Below are positions 22,070 to 22,975 of a stretch of DNA of 22,975 bases, piece by piece. The stretch's first letter is position 1, and the number at the start of each line of letters is the position of its first letter. The notes under the pieces are model-generated. The model did not search any database. It worked only from the letters and a program-made list of their open reading frames with translations, and was not told where the DNA came from. Source of the stretch: Onstottus_B arcticum (GTDB lineage: Bacteria; Acidobacteriota; Blastocatellia; UBA7656); assembly GCA_038040485.1 (NCBI GenBank), contig JBBPIE010000059.1, forward strand, positions 1 through 22,975, read 5' to 3'. The translations under genes and the position numbers were made by a program.

Positions 22070-22975
22070 CTATCGCGGTCTCGCGGCGCGCGCGGAGTTC
22101 TTGTAAACGACCCCGCCCTTCATCACAAATACCACGCGACGAACGGCTGTGATGTCCTTCAACGGATCTCCATCGAGCGCAATGATGTCAGCTTGAAGGC
22201 CCGGCGCGATCGAGCCGATCTGATCCGCCATCCCAAGCGCTTCCGCCCCCAGCGAGTTCGCCGAGACCATCGCCGCCATCGGGTCTACTCCGCAGTCGCG
22301 CACCCGGTCGATGAACTCTTCGGCGTTGCGGCCGTGCGCACCCGCGACTGCGTCTGTCCCGAAGACTATCTTTAGTCCCGGAGTTTTCCTCGCACGTTGC
22401 AGCAGCTCGTGGTTCATCGGCAGGATCTTCTCCATCGGCGCAAATCCCTCGAGTGTGGTAGGGAAGAAGGGCGTGCCGACATACTTGTCCTTGTACAGGA
22501 GATAATTCTCAATCAGCAGCCCGGCTTGCGGATCAAAATACGTCCCTCTCGCGGCCATCAATTTCAGATCGTCATCCGTCGCTCCCAGTCCATGCTCGAT
22601 TTGCGTGCACCCGGCAAGAGTTGCAGCAGGGACAGCATCTCTGTAAGCGTGCACGAGCGTGCGCAAGCCCTGCTTCTTCGCTTCATCGCAGACCGCGTTC
22701 AATTGCTCCTGTGAAAGCGTCATCCGGCCTTGAAGCATGCCCCCCGACGCGAAGATCTTGATCAGGTTCGCGCCCGCTTCTTTTTGTTTCCGCACGAAGG
22801 CGCGAATTTCATCGGGCGTGCCGGTTTGCTCGCCTCGTCCAGCAAGCGCCTCGATGCCCGTCAAGATGCGAGGGCCGGGGAATGCGCCTTTTGCGATGAC
22901 GTCGCGCAAGGGAACGGCCGAGCCCACGTTTTGCACCGTCGTGAAGCCCGCCATCAGCGTCACCCATGCATTCGA
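22070..22975 (-). CDS. Metal-dependent amidohydrolase, C-terminal part (cut by window edge)
   Basis: The visible part is about 301 residues of an imidazolonepropionase/prolidase-like amidohydrolase. The frame is open through the last base of the window, so the N-terminus with its HxH metal motif is missing. Visible signatures, in order, are VTLMAGFTTVQNVG, LIKIFASGGM (candidate metal-bridging lysine), TLVHAYRD and QIEHGLGA (two metal histidines), and IVFGTDAVAG (catalytic aspartate). The small C-terminal beta domain has the typical IGSIAPGLQADIIALDGDPL and VVFVMKGGVVYKN ending. A decayed fragment of a close relative is found at 18619-18810. Members hydrolyse dipeptides or cyclic amides; the substrate here is not known. 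Confidence 0.88.
   Translation of the reverse strand, partial: SNAWVTLMAGFTTVQNVGSAVPLRDVIAKGAFPGPRILTGIEALAGRGEQTGTPDEIRAFVRKQKEAGANLIKIFASGGMLQGRMTLSQEQLNAVCDEAKKQGLRTLVHAYRDAVPAATLAGCTQIEHGLGATDDDLKLMAARGTYFDPQAGLLIENYLLYKDKYVGTPFFPTTLEGFAPMEKILPMNHELLQRARKTPGLKIVFGTDAVAGAHGRNAEEFIDRVRDCGVDPMAAMVSANSLGAEALGMADQIGSIAPGLQADIIALDGDPLKDITAVRRVVFVMKGGVVYKNSARAARPR

Overview
The window looks like chromosomal DNA of an uncultured member of the Acidobacteriota, possibly Blastocatellia-like. This rests on an 857-residue ABC-type permease of the acidobacterial duplicated orphan permease (ADOP) kind with no ATPase gene beside it, a secreted PQQ-like beta-propeller protein, many small DUF proteins, GC-rich codon use and several families of palindromic intergenic repeats. 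The placement is an inference from gene content; no rRNA or tRNA gene was seen.

Layout. 1-112 is a heptanucleotide tandem repeat. 154-768 is a HigB/HigA toxin-antitoxin pair with a visible promoter and operator. 829-3584 holds a secreted beta-propeller protein, a DUF6496 basic protein and an alpha/beta hydrolase on the plus strand. 3603-4946 (minus) is an AraC/GyrI-like regulator followed by a four-helix membrane protein. 5163-8909 (plus) holds housekeeping or accessory genes: a double NTF2-like protein, DUF2277, a VOC protein, DUF2442, a double-ACT protein and a DUF998-like membrane protein, separated by palindromic repeats. 8910-12568 is repeat-rich. It carries an FAD monooxygenase, an orphan Xre antitoxin, a PIN/DUF104 toxin-antitoxin pair and a frameshifted 5' fragment of a second FAD monooxygenase. 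12642-18570 (minus) is a four-gene overlapping operon. 18619-18810 is a decayed 3' fragment of an amidohydrolase. 18936-22975 holds the ADOP permease, a second DUF2442 gene and an amidohydrolase cut by the window edge.

The most interesting region is 12642-18570. In transcription order it encodes an N6-adenine DNA methyltransferase of the TaqI/Eco57I kind, a 747-residue protein with an N-terminal MORC/Hsp90-like GHKL ATPase joined to a complete histidine-kinase core, a receiver-domain protein with an unknown Trp-rich C-terminal half, and an unrecognised 254-residue protein. Adjacent genes overlap by 23, 1 and 11 bases. The block is visibly more AT-rich than its flanks and lies between two truncated gene remnants. 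Its composition suggests a methylation-linked defence or stress system using two-component-like signalling, with the last gene as a candidate effector. I do not know a named system of this composition; the function is inference.
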